In this document: positions 1 to 8,684 of the stretch, in pieces
Layout of the letters: every line of letters starts with the position of its first letter
Numbering within the stretch: the stretch's first letter is position 1
From: Pseudomonas sp. SCA2728.1_7
GTDB taxonomy: Bacteria > Pseudomonadota > Gammaproteobacteria > Pseudomonadales > Pseudomonadaceae
Assembly: GCF_018138145.1 (NCBI RefSeq)
Contig: NZ_CP073104.1
Span: forward strand, 6,105,001 to 6,169,000
DNA length: 64,000 nucleotides
Direction: 5' to 3'
Translations under genes and position numbers: made by a program
Notes under the pieces: model-generated
What the model saw: only the letters and a program-made list of their open reading frames with translations
The model's database searches: none
What the model was told of the DNA's origin: nothing

Positions 1-846
1 CTGACGATAGGTTTCCGGCAGATCATCGCCCACCAGCCCGAGCAGCAGCGATTCGACTTCGGCGTACTCCAGCAGCTCCATTTCTAGGCCGTCCTCGAGA
101 TCGATCAGCGCGTAGCAGATGTCGTCAGCGGCCTCCATCAGGTACACCAGCGGGTGACGCGCCCAGCGCTGGTCTTCGATTTGCGGCAGACCCAGTTTAT
201 GGGCGATCTGTTCAAGCAACGGCAGCTCGCTCTGATAGCAGCCGAACTTGTGTTTCTTGTAGCCCAGGGAATCGGCGTGGCGCGCGGTCCACGGGTATTT
301 CAGATAGGTGCCAAGGGTCGCGTAGGTCAGCCGCGTGCCGCCATCGAACTGGTGGTACTCCAACTGAGTCAGGACGCGGAAACCCTGGGCATTGCCTTCG
401 AAGTTGAGGAAGTCAGCGCGTTCGGCTTCGCTCATGCCATCGAGCCAGCCACGCCCGGCCGCCTGCTGGAACCAGTGGCGAATGGCATCTTCACCGGAAT
501 GGCCGAACGGCGGATTGCCGATGTCGTGGGCCAGACACGCCGACTGCACGACCATGCCGAGATCGGCCGGGTCACACCATTCGGGCAAGGCACCGCGCAG
601 GGTTTCGCCCACCCGCATGCCCAGCGATCGGCCGACGCAACTGACTTCCAGCGAGTGGGTCAGGCGCGTGTGTATGTGATCGTTGCTGGTGACCGGGTGT
701 ACCTGGGTCTTGCGTCCGAGGCGGCGGAAGGCGCCGGAGAAAATGATGCGGTCATGGTCTTTGTGGAAAGGGCTGCGGCCAAGTTCTTGCGGGCTGTGCA
801 GTGGCTTGCCGAGGCGTTCGCGGTTGAGCAGGGTGTGCCAATCCAA
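1..846 (-). CDS. dgt: Deoxyguanosinetriphosphate triphosphohydrolase (dGTPase), truncated by the window edge
   Basis: Reading the minus strand from a TTG codon gives 282 residues beginning [14 protein letters not shown] and open to the window edge. HD-domain metal ligands are visible in [10 protein letters not shown] and in the [14 protein letters not shown] block, the signature of dNTP triphosphohydrolases that hydrolyse dGTP to deoxyguanosine and triphosphate. A GGAGA ribosome site about 9 nt upstream supports the TTG start; no ATG gives a better N-terminus. Full-length Pseudomonas homologues are about 440 residues, so roughly the last third lies outside. The family is clear; substrate preference (dGTP or broader dNTP) cannot be read from sequence. 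Confidence 0.9.
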   Translation of the reverse strand, partial: MDWHTLLNRERLGKPLHSPQELGRSPFHKDHDRIIFSGAFRRLGRKTQVHPVTSNDHIHTRLTHSLEVSCVGRSLGMRVGETLRGALPEWCDPADLGMVVQSACLAHDIGNPPFGHSGEDAIRHWFQQAAGRGWLDGMSEAERADFLNFEGNAQGFRVLTQLEYHQFDGGTRLTYATLGTYLKYPWTARHADSLGYKKHKFGCYQSELPLLEQIAHKLGLPQIEDQRWARHPLVYLMEAADDICYALIDLEDGLEMELLEYAEVESLLLGLVGDDLPETYRQ

Positions 847-922
847 GGCTGATTCTCTCCGTCAGGTGACTGGGGGCGTTGACCGCTAGCTTCCCGGTTC
901 ACACCCATCCCTGCAAGCGGAA

Positions 923-2086
923 CTACAGTCCCGCCGCGTCGATGTCGATCAACAGCAAACGCTCGCCGTTGTCGAAAAACTGCCCGGCCGTCAGGCAGTA
1001 CTGATTGCTGGTGGCATCGCGGTAGGTATTGGAAAGCGTCAAACGCCGCTCCTCCCAACCCTCGGCGAGCAAATGATAGAAATACGGGCGCCACGACCAG
1101 TTGTGCCCCAGATAACGATTGTCGGCGACCCAGCCGTGCTGGCGCCATTCGAGGTTGGGGGTCAGTTGCGTGCCGTGACGATCGCATTGATAAAAGCGCA
1201 GCAGCCAGGGGAAGGCGTCCAATTGTGGCAATGCACTCAACGGCGCATGGGCCTGAGCCCAGGCTTGCAGGATCGACATCAGTTCAGCGAGTTGCTGGCG
1301 CATTTGCATCAGCCGCCCGCGCTCGGCGAGTTTCTGCCGGACATAGCGCTGGCGCAGTTCGGCGAAGCGTTGCACAAACGCGTCAGTGGGGAAAAAAGCT
1401 TCCTGTGCCCGTGCGAACAGGAATCCCTGTACATAGCGCGATCCGCATTCGAGGGCGAAATTCAATTGTGCTTCGGTCTCGACGCCTTCGGCAATGATCC
1501 AGCAGCCGGTCTTCTCGGCCATCTGCGCGAGTGCCTTGACCACGTCGCTGCTCGGCCCGCCCAGTGCCGCGGCCTGAAACAGACGCATATCGAGTTTGAG
1601 AATGTCCGGTTGCAACGCCAGCACCCGATCCAGTTGCGAGTAGCCGGCGCCAAAGTCGTCGATGGCGATTCTCGCTCCCGCCTCGCGATAGCGCGCGACG
1701 ACTTCGGCCAGGCGTTGACCATTGCCAGCCAGTTCGGTGATCTCGAAGACGATGCGTTGCGGATCGATGTTGTAGCGTGCCAATTGCTTGAGGCTGGGCA
1801 GGGCTTGATCGGCGCGCAGGCGACTGATCCAGCGCGGCGACATGTTCAGGCTGAGAAACCAGTCAGCCGGCGCTTCATGCAAGCGGCTCAAGGCGTTGTC
1901 GCGGATCTGCCGGTCGAGACGGCGCAGGGCAATGGCGGACGTTCGTGGATCGGCAAACAATGGCCCGACCGAATTCAATTGACCGTCAGCCTGGCGCAGG
2001 CGACCCAGCGCTTCAACGCCGGCAATGCGTCCCGTGGCGGTATCGATGAAAGGCTGAAAGCAGGCAAGCGGTTGCCCGTCGATCAC
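923..2086 (-). CDS. EAL-domain cyclic-di-GMP phosphodiesterase with C-terminal YkuI_C-like sensor domain
   Basis: 387 residues. The EAL domain covers about 1-245, with the signature GVEAL near residue 24 and the metal and c-di-GMP ligands present in SLNMS, VFEITE, DDFGAGYS, KLDMRL and AEGVET, so it looks catalytically intact. The remaining ~140 residues hold a helical linker and a Trp/Tyr-rich PDC/PAS-like domain (WSWRPYFYHLLAEGW, TLSNTYRDATS) like the one behind the EAL domain of Bacillus YkuI, which would sense a ligand. There is no signal peptide or membrane segment. The start is GTG, 5 nt behind AGGAGG. It is probably monocistronic. The hydrolysis of c-di-GMP is inferred from motifs; the sensed ligand is unknown. 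Confidence 0.85.
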   Translation of the reverse strand: MIDGQPLACFQPFIDTATGRIAGVEALGRLRQADGQLNSVGPLFADPRTSAIALRRLDRQIRDNALSRLHEAPADWFLSLNMSPRWISRLRADQALPSLKQLARYNIDPQRIVFEITELAGNGQRLAEVVARYREAGARIAIDDFGAGYSQLDRVLALQPDILKLDMRLFQAAALGGPSSDVVKALAQMAEKTGCWIIAEGVETEAQLNFALECGSRYVQGFLFARAQEAFFPTDAFVQRFAELRQRYVRQKLAERGRLMQMRQQLAELMSILQAWAQAHAPLSALPQLDAFPWLLRFYQCDRHGTQLTPNLEWRQHGWVADNRYLGHNWSWRPYFYHLLAEGWEERRLTLSNTYRDATSNQYCLTAGQFFDNGERLLLIDIDAAGL

Positions 2087-2209
2087 GGGGCCTCCTTAGT
2101 GGTTCTTGTTCTGGTGAACCCCGTCGACCGGATAGGCGCACGGGATTGAACCTCCGGATAAAGAGGTTCATCCCGCCGATAGTGCAAGAATGTAGCCAGA
2201 TGTATCTGT

Positions 2210-2548
2210 TTAGCGTTTTGCCGAACTCTGCATGACCAGTCTGATCAACGGCCCGAGGCTGGTGCCGAGCCGGATTAAACGGCTTAACCCGCCAGCGCCG
2301 CCGCTTTTCGCGCCTTTGCCGGTGATAAAGCCCAGCAGCGTAACGGCGGCCACGCCCCACAATGGCGCGTGTTTGATGCCGAAGCCACCTTGCAGGTTTT
2401 GCGTCATGCCGCGCATGCGATGCAGGGGTTGCAGGACTTGCCCGGCTTCATGGCGGATTTCCTGGCGATGCATTTCCATGCGCAGGCGGATCAAGGCCTT
2501 GCGCATTTCCCGACGCGAGCTGTTGTGTGGCAGTTCAGGCAGGCTCAT
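2210..2548 (-). CDS. YqjK-like small membrane-associated protein
   Basis: 112 residues: a basic, charged N-terminal helix rich in Arg, His and Met (residues 10-50), then a hydrophobic stretch around LWGVAAVTLLGFITG and a Gly-rich linker before a second amphipathic stretch. It lies third in a block of DUF883 - holin-like - this gene, and its ATG overlaps the TGA of the holin-like gene (ATGA), so it is translationally coupled. The order matches the enterobacterial yqjD-yqjE-yqjK block, on which the name rests. Function unknown; a role at the inner membrane is inferred. Confidence 0.65.
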   Translation of the reverse strand: MSLPELPHNSSRREMRKALIRLRMEMHRQEIRHEAGQVLQPLHRMRGMTQNLQGGFGIKHAPLWGVAAVTLLGFITGKGAKSGGAGGLSRLIRLGTSLGPLIRLVMQSSAKR

Positions 2549-2931
2549 GGCAGCAGGCGCTCCCGGTCGTTGGCCAGCTCTTCGAGCGTGCCGTGGAAAG
2601 GCGAGGACTCATCGAAGATCGCCGCCTTGAGGCGCAGCGCGCAGAAGATCGAGGCCAGGGTATAGAAGACGCACAGGCCGATGATCGCGGCGAGACGGTA
2701 GGTGTCCCAGAACACGATCATCACCAAGGTCGATAACCCCACCAGCAACAACAGGGCAAAGACCAGGGCCAGGCCGGCGAACAGCAACAGGCTGACGGTA
2801 CGTGATTTCTGCTCCTGCAATTCGATGCCGAACAATTCGACGTGGCTGTGCAGCAGACCGAGAACGGCGGCGCCCAGGCGTCGCGTGGAAGAGGCGGTGC
2901 CCGCAGTCGGGCCGGATTCACCGATCGACAT
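2545..2931 (-). CDS. Phage holin family / YqjE-like inner-membrane protein
   Basis: 128 residues from the ATG at 2931 (MSIGESG). Two strongly hydrophobic segments (about 50-75, LLLFAGLALVFALLLLVG, and 85-105, AIIGLCVFYTLASIFCA) separated by a short loop match the YqjE/holin superfamily III (DUF1469) pattern. The longer open frame to 3000 would run into the DUF883 gene and was rejected. The gene starts 2 nt after the DUF883 stop and overlaps the next gene by 4 nt, so the three form an operon. Despite the family name there is no phage context; these are chromosomal proteins of unknown role, linked in enterobacteria to stationary phase. Confidence 0.75.
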   Translation of the reverse strand: MSIGESGPTAGTASSTRRLGAAVLGLLHSHVELFGIELQEQKSRTVSLLLFAGLALVFALLLLVGLSTLVMIVFWDTYRLAAIIGLCVFYTLASIFCALRLKAAIFDESSPFHGTLEELANDRERLLP

Positions 2932-2933
2932 AA

Positions 2934-3248
2934 TCAGCGCCGAGTGGCCAGCAGGCCGATCAGGAAACCGACACCGGCAGCGATGCCGACGGACTGCCAA
3001 GGGTTTGCCGACACATAATCTTCAGTGGCGGTAACAGCCGCCTGACCGCGATCGCGCAGGGTTTCTTCGGTCAGTTTCAGCGTTTCGCGGGCGCGCAGCA
3101 GGCTGTCGTGGATCTGCTCGCGCAGCTCATCAGCCTGATCGCCGGCCAGAGTGGCGGTGTGCTCGAGCAACCGTTCGGTGTCGGCGACCAAAGTCTGGAA
3201 GTCGTTCATGAGGATTTCTTGAGCAGTCTTTGCCTTGATGCTGGCCAT
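2934..3248 (-). CDS. DUF883 (ElaB/YqjD) family membrane-anchored protein
   Basis: 104 residues from ATG 3248, behind GGAG at 8 nt. A long charged coiled-coil-like helix (about 10-80, with LVADTERLLEHTATL and REQIHDSLLRARETL) is followed by VSANPWQSVGIAAG and a Gly-rich C-terminal membrane anchor ending LLATRR. This is the exact build of the ElaB/YqjD family, C-tail-anchored inner-membrane proteins that bind stationary-phase ribosomes in E. coli. A longer frame to 3407 has no ribosome site. It is first gene of the three-gene block. Ribosome binding is known for relatives only. Confidence 0.82.
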   Translation of the reverse strand: MASIKAKTAQEILMNDFQTLVADTERLLEHTATLAGDQADELREQIHDSLLRARETLKLTEETLRDRGQAAVTATEDYVSANPWQSVGIAAGVGFLIGLLATRR

Positions 3249-3552
3249 GGTGGATCTCCGTAAGTGACGTCTGAAGCGTTCGAGTATGAGCCTTGCGCGA
3301 AGGTTCAGTACAAATGACTGGTACAACTTTTGCTGTGTCGTGGTGCGTCGCCCGACCGCTGTGCGCTGTTGCCGGGCGCTCGCATTAAGAAACCTTATCC
3401 CAAACAAGCCCGGTTCGTGTCAGGACATCGACCTTGTGCGCCAAAGCAGTTCGCCGGGCATCCGGATTCGTGACTGCGCGGTCGCAACTTGGTGCATGAA
3501 ATGTGCGCATGAACCGCTTTGGTGCCTTTTTCGCCTTTAGGTCTGCCTGCTT
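3249..3552. other. Intergenic region between the DUF883 gene and amt
   Basis: About 300 bases between two divergent genes. It must carry both promoters. I see no clear sigma-54 site, operator or hairpin; a weak TTAGG about 11 nt before the amt ATG is the only likely ribosome site. Confidence 0.5.
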
Positions 3553-4761
3553 ATGGAAAATCTGCAAAGCGCTGTGGACACCCTGGTTCACAGCTCCAAT
3601 ACCTTGTTCATTCTGATCGGTGCGGTGATGGTGCTGGCGATGCACGCCGGTTTCGCCTTTCTGGAAGTCGGTACCGTCCGCCAGAAAAACCAGGTCAATG
3701 CGCTGTCGAAGATTCTCAGTGATTTCGCTGTCTCGACCCTGGCCTATTTCTTTATAGGCTATTGGATCTCTTACGGCGTGACCTTCATGCAGCCGGCGGC
3801 GGTATTGAGCGCCGATCACGGTTATGGACTGGTGAAGTTTTTCTTCCTGCTGACCTTTGCCGCTGCGATCCCGGCGATCATTTCCGGCGGCATCGCCGAG
3901 CGCGCGCGTTTTGTGCCGCAGTTGTGTGCCACCGCGTTGATCGTTGCGTTCATCTATCCGTTTTTTGAAGGCATGATCTGGAACGGCAACTACGGTCTGC
4001 AAGCGTGGCTGACAGCGCAATTCGGTGCCGCTTTTCATGACTTCGCCGGCTCCGTGGTGGTGCATGCCATGGGCGGCTGGCTGGCGCTGGCGGCGGTATT
4101 GCTGCTGGGGCCGCGCAATGGTCGTTATCGCGACGGTCGCTTGGTGGCATTCGCACCGTCGAGCATTCCCTTTCTGGCGCTGGGCTCGTGGATTCTGATT
4201 GTCGGCTGGTTCGGCTTCAACGTGATGAGCGCGCAAACACTGCAGGGCGTCAGCGGTCTGGTGGCGGTCAATTCGTTGATGGCGATGGTCGGCGGCACGA
4301 TGGCAGCGCTGCTCGTCGGGCGCAATGACCCGGGCTTCCTGCACAACGGCCCATTGGCCGGTCTGGTGGCGATCTGTGCCGGCTCCGATCTGATGCATCC
4401 GGTGGGTGCCCTGGTGACTGGCGCGATCGCTGGCGCACTGTTTGTCTGGTGTTTTACCGCCGCACAGGTGAAATGGCGCATCGATGATGTGTTGGGTGTT
4501 TGGCCACTGCACGGCTTGTGCGGTGTGTGGGGCGGGATTGCCTGCGGGATCTTCGGCCAGACTGCGCTTGGCGGGATCGGCGGCGTCAGCCTGATCAGCC
4601 AGTTGATCGGCACCGCACTCGGCGTCGCGGTGGCGCTGATCGGTGGCTTCGTCGTCTACGGCGTGATCAAGGCGCTGCACGGGCTGCGCCTGAGTCAGGA
4701 ACAAGAGTATTACGGCGCGGATCTGTCACTGCACAAGATCGGCGCGGTGAGCCAGGACTAA
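3553..4761 (+). CDS. amt: Ammonium transporter (Amt/MEP/Rh family)
   Basis: 402 residues, about eleven hydrophobic segments, typical Amt length. It opens with a segment reading FILIGAVMVLAMHAGFAFLE, then the conserved GTVRQKNQVN block, and contains the pore-lining histidines in FAGSVVVHAMGG and WPLHGLCGVWGG. The protein carries ammonium/ammonia across the inner membrane. No glnK gene is beside it, so regulation by PII would act from elsewhere. The stop overlaps the end of the convergent Kef-type gene by 4 bases, so there is no room for an intergenic terminator. Some Amt proteins act as ammonium sensors; no C-terminal signalling domain is fused here. Confidence 0.93.
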   Translation: MENLQSAVDTLVHSSNTLFILIGAVMVLAMHAGFAFLEVGTVRQKNQVNALSKILSDFAVSTLAYFFIGYWISYGVTFMQPAAVLSADHGYGLVKFFFLLTFAAAIPAIISGGIAERARFVPQLCATALIVAFIYPFFEGMIWNGNYGLQAWLTAQFGAAFHDFAGSVVVHAMGGWLALAAVLLLGPRNGRYRDGRLVAFAPSSIPFLALGSWILIVGWFGFNVMSAQTLQGVSGLVAVNSLMAMVGGTMAALLVGRNDPGFLHNGPLAGLVAICAGSDLMHPVGALVTGAIAGALFVWCFTAAQVKWRIDDVLGVWPLHGLCGVWGGIACGIFGQTALGGIGGVSLISQLIGTALGVAVALIGGFVVYGVIKALHGLRLSQEQEYYGADLSLHKIGAVSQD

Positions 4762-6470
4762 GTTTCGGCATCGTCGCTACCGGGATAAAAGCCGTGGAGC
4801 AGACGATAGCGGTCGATGCGCACCTGATCGACTTTTTCCTGCACCTGATGCGCTGGCAGACCGAGCATGATCAAGGCGTGGGAGGCGAGCATCAGGCTCG
4901 ATTCCAACAGCTCCGGCACCACTTCGGTGGCGCCGGCGGCTTTCAATTCGGCCCATTGGCTGTCGTCGCGGGTGCGCACCAGAATCGGCACGTGGGCGTT
5001 GAGCCGGCGCGCTTCCTTGAGGATGCGCAGGGCAATGTCACTCTGATCCACGGCGACCACCAGCAGTTTTGCGCGCCGCAGGCCCACGGCGGTCAGCAGC
5101 TCGCCGCGTGACGAGTCGCCATAATGCACGTCACTTTCTCCACTGGCGGCTTCCTGTACGCGAACCGGATCACTGTCCAGGGCGATGTAAGGCTGTTTGG
5201 CATTGCGCAGGAAACGCCCGATGGATTGACCGACGCGGCCGTAGCCGCAAATCACCACATGCTGGTTAAGGTCGGCGTTGAGTGCGCTGATTTCCTCGAT
5301 CTGTGCTTCCTGATTGGGCTTGCGGTGCAAGGCGGCCGCGATGCGGGGTGCTGCGCGCAGCAACAGTGGCGTCAGCAGCATCGAGCAGAACGTTGCGGCG
5401 AGCAGAAGATCGCTCAACGCTTCGGGCATCATGCTGTGTTGCTGCATCTGCGCCATCAGTGCAAAGCAGAACTCGCCACCCTGAGCCAACGCCAGGCCGC
5501 TGCGCCACGCCGTTTCGCTGTCGCTGCCGCGCCACTTCACCAACAAGGCCACAACGATGCCCTTGATCACCATCAAACCGACGGTGAGCCCGAGGATCAG
5601 CAGGCTGTGACTGACGAACAGTTGCAGGTCGATGAGCATGCCGATGCTGACGAAAAACACCCCGAGCAGGATGTCGCGAAACGGTCGGATGTCGGCCTCG
5701 ATCTGATGCCGATAGTGGCTTTCACCGAGCAACATGCCGGCCAGAAATGCACCGAGGGCAGGGGACAGGCCCAGCAGGTGAGTCAGCCACGCGGTCAACA
5801 GCACAATCACCAGCGCCAGCAGTACGAACAATTCTGCCGAGCGCGAGGCGGCCACTTCATGAAACAGCCGCGGCAGTAACCAGCGACTGGCCAGCAGCAG
5901 ACCGACAAACAGCACCACGGTTTTTGCCAGCGTCAGTGGCAGCGCCCAGTACCAGGCTTGCTCGCTGCTGCCGGCAAACACTGGCACCAACGTCAGCAGC
6001 AATACCGCGACCACGTCCTGAAACAGCAGAACGCCAACGGCATTCTGCCCGTGACTGCTGAACACCTCGCCGAGGCTGCCCAACTCTTTGGTCACAATTG
6101 CCGTCGATGACAGCGAAAGCCCGGCGCCGAGCAACAGCGCTGGCGTCGTCGGCATGCCCAGCAGCATCAGCAGCAGACCGAGCAGCGCGGTGCTGATCAG
6201 CACCTGCTGACTACCGAGACGGAACACCACCTGGCGCAAGGCGATCATCTTCGACAGGGAGAACTCCAGTCCCAGTGAAAACAACAGAAACACCACGCCC
6301 AGTTCGGCGACATCGGGCAGGTGTTCGCTTTCGTTGACCCAGTCGAAGGCACTCGGCCCGACCAGCAGTCCGACGCACAGATAACCCAGCACCGGCGGCA
6401 AGCGCAGGCGACGGAACAGGGCAATCACCACGAGGGACGAGGCGAGGATGATCAACAGGTTGGCAAACAC
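4758..6470 (-). CDS. CPA2-family monovalent cation:proton antiporter, KefB/YbaL-like
   Basis: 570 residues from GTG 6470, which has GGAG 6 nt upstream; the upstream in-frame ATG at 6515 adds 15 uncharacteristic residues and was rejected. Residues 1-380 are a Na+/H+-exchanger membrane domain of 12-13 segments, with the helix LGVVFLLFSLGLEFSL. A RCK/TrkA-N domain follows (about 405-530), with the Rossmann motif VVICGYGRVGQSIG and an acidic residue (LDSDP) after the second strand, as in NAD-binding RCK domains. It should exchange K+ or Na+ for protons under nucleotide or thiol control. No kefF/kefG ancillary gene adjoins, so glutathione gating is uncertain. Confidence 0.88.
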   Translation of the reverse strand: MFANLLIILASSLVVIALFRRLRLPPVLGYLCVGLLVGPSAFDWVNESEHLPDVAELGVVFLLFSLGLEFSLSKMIALRQVVFRLGSQQVLISTALLGLLLMLLGMPTTPALLLGAGLSLSSTAIVTKELGSLGEVFSSHGQNAVGVLLFQDVVAVLLLTLVPVFAGSSEQAWYWALPLTLAKTVVLFVGLLLASRWLLPRLFHEVAASRSAELFVLLALVIVLLTAWLTHLLGLSPALGAFLAGMLLGESHYRHQIEADIRPFRDILLGVFFVSIGMLIDLQLFVSHSLLILGLTVGLMVIKGIVVALLVKWRGSDSETAWRSGLALAQGGEFCFALMAQMQQHSMMPEALSDLLLAATFCSMLLTPLLLRAAPRIAAALHRKPNQEAQIEEISALNADLNQHVVICGYGRVGQSIGRFLRNAKQPYIALDSDPVRVQEAASGESDVHYGDSSRGELLTAVGLRRAKLLVVAVDQSDIALRILKEARRLNAHVPILVRTRDDSQWAELKAAGATEVVPELLESSLMLASHALIMLGLPAHQVQEKVDQVRIDRYRLLHGFYPGSDDAET

Positions 6471-6678
6471 TGGACACTCCGATGTCAGATTCAGGCTTTT
6501 CAAGCGTAGAGGCAAAAAGACCGGGAGGATCGCGTAATTGGCTTTTCTGCGGACTGATTTGCGTCAGGGTTTTGCCTGTGAGCCTTTGTCGGGGCGCTGA
6601 AGCCTTTGGGCGGCGGTGGCTCGACGGGTTTTCAGCTGCGGCCTAGAATAGGCCCACTCATTTTCTGGTTGAGCGCTC

Positions 6679-6915
6679 ATGCTTCCTGAATGTCAGCTGT
6701 TCGGCACCCTTGGATGCCATTTGTGTGAAGTCGCCGAGGCCGAGTTGATGCCTTTCGTTGAGCATGGCCTGCTGGTTGAACTGGTCGATATTGCTGACGA
6801 CGAAATGTGGTTTGAGGCTTACAGCCTAAGGATTCCGGTGTTGCGTCGCGTCGACACAGGGGCGGAATTAGGCTGGCCATTCAGCTCCGATGAAATCGTA
6901 GCGTTTCTGGGTTAA
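6679..6915 (+). CDS. Small glutaredoxin-like protein (DUF836/PF05768)
   Basis: 78 residues, a single thioredoxin fold. The redox motif CHLC is at residues 13-16 after strand one (CQLFGTLG), and the cis-proline is in RIPVLRR. C-terminal GWPFSSDEIVAFL matches the DUF836 pattern. It probably reduces or transfers thiols in the cytoplasm; its partner is unknown. It stands alone, with the LexA-box gene downstream in the same direction. Confidence 0.82.
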   Translation: MLPECQLFGTLGCHLCEVAEAELMPFVEHGLLVELVDIADDEMWFEAYSLRIPVLRRVDTGAELGWPFSSDEIVAFLG

Positions 6916-6986
6916 TCAGTATTTTCCCGTTCATCCCGCCGGTCGCCGCTGCCATCCATTGCTTGGCATTTTGCGGATTGTTCGGT

Positions 6987-7006
6987 TACTGTATGTTCAT
7001 ACAGTA
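6987..7006 (+). promoter_or_regulatory. LexA (SOS) box
   Basis: The 20-mer TACTGTATGTTCATACAGTA agrees with the gamma-proteobacterial LexA consensus (CTG-N10-CAG core) at 17 of 20 positions, and its outer eight bases on each side are perfectly palindromic. It ends 21 bases before the GTG start of the next gene, the normal place for a repressor site over a promoter. It predicts induction by DNA damage. Confidence 0.85.
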
Positions 7007-7027
7007 AATGCGTCAGAGGGATGAACC

Positions 7028-7345
7028 GTGGTCAATGTCGAACAGTTGAAAAACAGCGTGAACCGGATGTCGGTTGACGTGGTGCGCGAGGCCGTTCTCG
7101 AATTGCGCCTGGACGGGTTGGTCACGGAAGGCAAGACGCCCTTCAACAAATTGCATTTCAACACCTGTTTTGCCGAGATCGAGGCCTTGTTTCAGCGTGC
7201 TGGTTATCACAAGCAACTGGATGTGGTTGGTTATCAGGGTTTGCTTTACGCCTTGTATGACCCGGGCCGCTGGGAGGCCGTCGATGTGCTGCGCTGGCTC
7301 AAGGAATTCACTGAGGCTGCAGCGCTCAAAACGATCCCGGCCTGA
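7028..7345 (+). CDS. Uncharacterised 105-residue protein, predicted LexA-regulated
   Basis: 105 residues from GTG 7028, behind GAGGG at 7 nt. It is soluble, with no signal peptide, cysteine pair or known motif. A basic-acidic helix (VDVVREAVLELRLDG) leads into a central aromatic part (FNKLHFNTCFAEIEALFQ, LDVVGYQGLLYALYD) and a Trp-containing helix (WEAVDVLRWLKEF). I do not recognise the family. The LexA box directly upstream is the only functional clue and points to the DNA damage response. Small uncharacterised SOS genes are known in Pseudomonas; whether this is one of them cannot be told from sequence alone. It is transcribed as a single gene or with the pseudouridine synthase 70 bases downstream. 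Confidence 0.75.
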   Translation: MVNVEQLKNSVNRMSVDVVREAVLELRLDGLVTEGKTPFNKLHFNTCFAEIEALFQRAGYHKQLDVVGYQGLLYALYDPGRWEAVDVLRWLKEFTEAAALKTIPA

Positions 7346-7415
7346 GCATTCTGCGCTAGGTTCGTTTCCCTCAGTGCTGGATAATGCCGCCCTGTATTGA
7401 GGGTTTGATTGCCGT

Positions 7416-8306
7416 ATGTCCACATCTACATTCTCTGCTGCGCAGAATCAGGCGAGCACGCTTTATCTGCCGCCCGGTAAATGGCTGACTGTACTCGATT
7501 GCCTGTGCGAGCATTTCCGCGCCATCGATCGCGCGCAATGGCTGGACCGGATCGCCCGGGGGCGAGTGCTGGATGGCCATGGTCAGCCGATCTCGGTGGA
7601 CTTGCCTTACAAGGAAGGTCTGCGGATTCATTATTTTCGCGAAGTGCCGGACGAAAAGCCGATCCCGGTGGTCGAGTCGATTCTCTATGCCGACGAACAT
7701 TTGGTGGTGGCTGACAAACCGCATTTTCTGCCGGTGACGCCCGCCGGCGAATACGTTGAGCAAACTTTGTTGCGCAGGCTGATTCGTCGCCTGGACAATC
7801 CCCATCTGGTGCCCTTGCACCGTATCGACCGGCATACGGCGGGACTGGTGATTTTCTCGGCCAATCCGCAAACTCGTTCGGCCTATCAGTCGCTGTTCCC
7901 GACCCGGCAGATCGACAAGCGCTATGAAGCCATCGCCCCGGCGCTGCCAGATCTGAAATTTCCGCTGGTGCACAAAAGCCGTCTGGTGGATGGCGAGCCG
8001 TTTTTCCGCATGCAGGAAGGCGCCGGTGCCAGCAATACCGAAACGGCGGTGGAAGTCCGGGAAAAGCATGGCGATCTATGGCGCTATGGGTTGTTTCCGG
8101 TGACTGGCAAGAAACATCAGCTGCGTGTCCACATGACTGCGCTGGGGGCGAGCATCTGCAACGATCCGTTTTATCCGGATGTGTTGAAAGACGTCGAGGA
8201 TGACTACGCCAATCCTCTGAAGCTGCTGGCGCAAGGTCTACGGTTTATCGACCCGGTAACCGGTGAAGTTCGCGAATTCGAGAGCCGGATTACGCTGCAG
8301 TGGTGA
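7416..8306 (+). CDS. RluA-family pseudouridine synthase
   Basis: 296 residues. The N-terminal ~75 residues resemble an S4-like RNA-binding region (LDRIARGRVLDGHGQPI). The catalytic domain has motif I as VADKPHFLPVTP and the active-site motif HRIDRHTAGL, whose Asp attacks uracil, then KRYEA and the motif III region KKHQLRVHM. It isomerises uridine in rRNA or tRNA; which site is not readable. A hairpin terminator follows 29 bases after the stop. Confidence 0.88.
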   Translation: MSTSTFSAAQNQASTLYLPPGKWLTVLDCLCEHFRAIDRAQWLDRIARGRVLDGHGQPISVDLPYKEGLRIHYFREVPDEKPIPVVESILYADEHLVVADKPHFLPVTPAGEYVEQTLLRRLIRRLDNPHLVPLHRIDRHTAGLVIFSANPQTRSAYQSLFPTRQIDKRYEAIAPALPDLKFPLVHKSRLVDGEPFFRMQEGAGASNTETAVEVREKHGDLWRYGLFPVTGKKHQLRVHMTALGASICNDPFYPDVLKDVEDDYANPLKLLAQGLRFIDPVTGEVREFESRITLQW

Positions 8307-8334
8307 CACCGCCTCACTTTTCGAGCACCCATGA

Positions 8335-8360
8335 AAAAGCCCGCATTAATGCGGGCTTTT
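8335..8360. terminator. Bidirectional rho-independent terminator
   Basis: A perfect 10-bp stem AAAAGCCCGC / GCGGGCTTTT with loop ATTAAT and A/T tracts on both sides. It lies between two convergent genes and can serve both. Confidence 0.9.
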
Positions 8361-8384
8361 CTGTATCCGGTGTCGACCCAGAGC

Positions 8385-8606
8385 TTACAGCTCTTTAACG
8401 GTACGAACCTGATCCTTGTTGATGCGAGTTTCTTTGCCGTCCAGCTGTTTGAACTCGTAGAAGCCCGAATCGTCATCGTATTTCGGGGTGTCGACGGCCT
8501 GGATTTCGCGACCGTCATTCAAGGTGATCACTGTAGGCGACGAGCAACCGGCGAGGGTAGCCAGGCCCAGTGCGAGCATGAAAGTGGCGAGGGTCCGTTG
8601 AGTCAT
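8385..8606 (-). CDS. YgdI/YgdR family lipoprotein (DUF903)
   Basis: 73 residues. A signal peptide with lipobox LAGC puts the acylated Cys at residue 21. The mature part is the short SH3-like DUF903 domain (TLNDGREIQAVDTPKYDDDSGFY, then KQLDGKETRINKDQVRTV). It should be a small outer- or inner-membrane lipoprotein; family function unknown. It is single, ended by the bidirectional hairpin. Confidence 0.88.
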   Translation of the reverse strand: MTQRTLATFMLALGLATLAGCSSPTVITLNDGREIQAVDTPKYDDDSGFYEFKQLDGKETRINKDQVRTVKEL

Positions 8607-8684
8607 GGGTGTGTCTCCGAATGGGAATTCTTTTGGTTACTGAGCTTGAGACGTATACAAGGCGTGAGAGTTCCTTGAGTGGTG

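Noticed and set aside
2545..2931. Prophage holin
   Set aside because: No phage genes nearby; it sits in the chromosomal yqjD-yqjE-yqjK-type block.
3400..3552. Sigma-54 promoter for amt
   Set aside because: No sequence close to TGGCAC-N5-TTGC could be found with correct spacing.
3385..4704. 439-codon minus-strand frame opposite amt
   Set aside because: Composition rich in His, Gln and Arg, no recognisable domain; the plus strand clearly encodes Amt.
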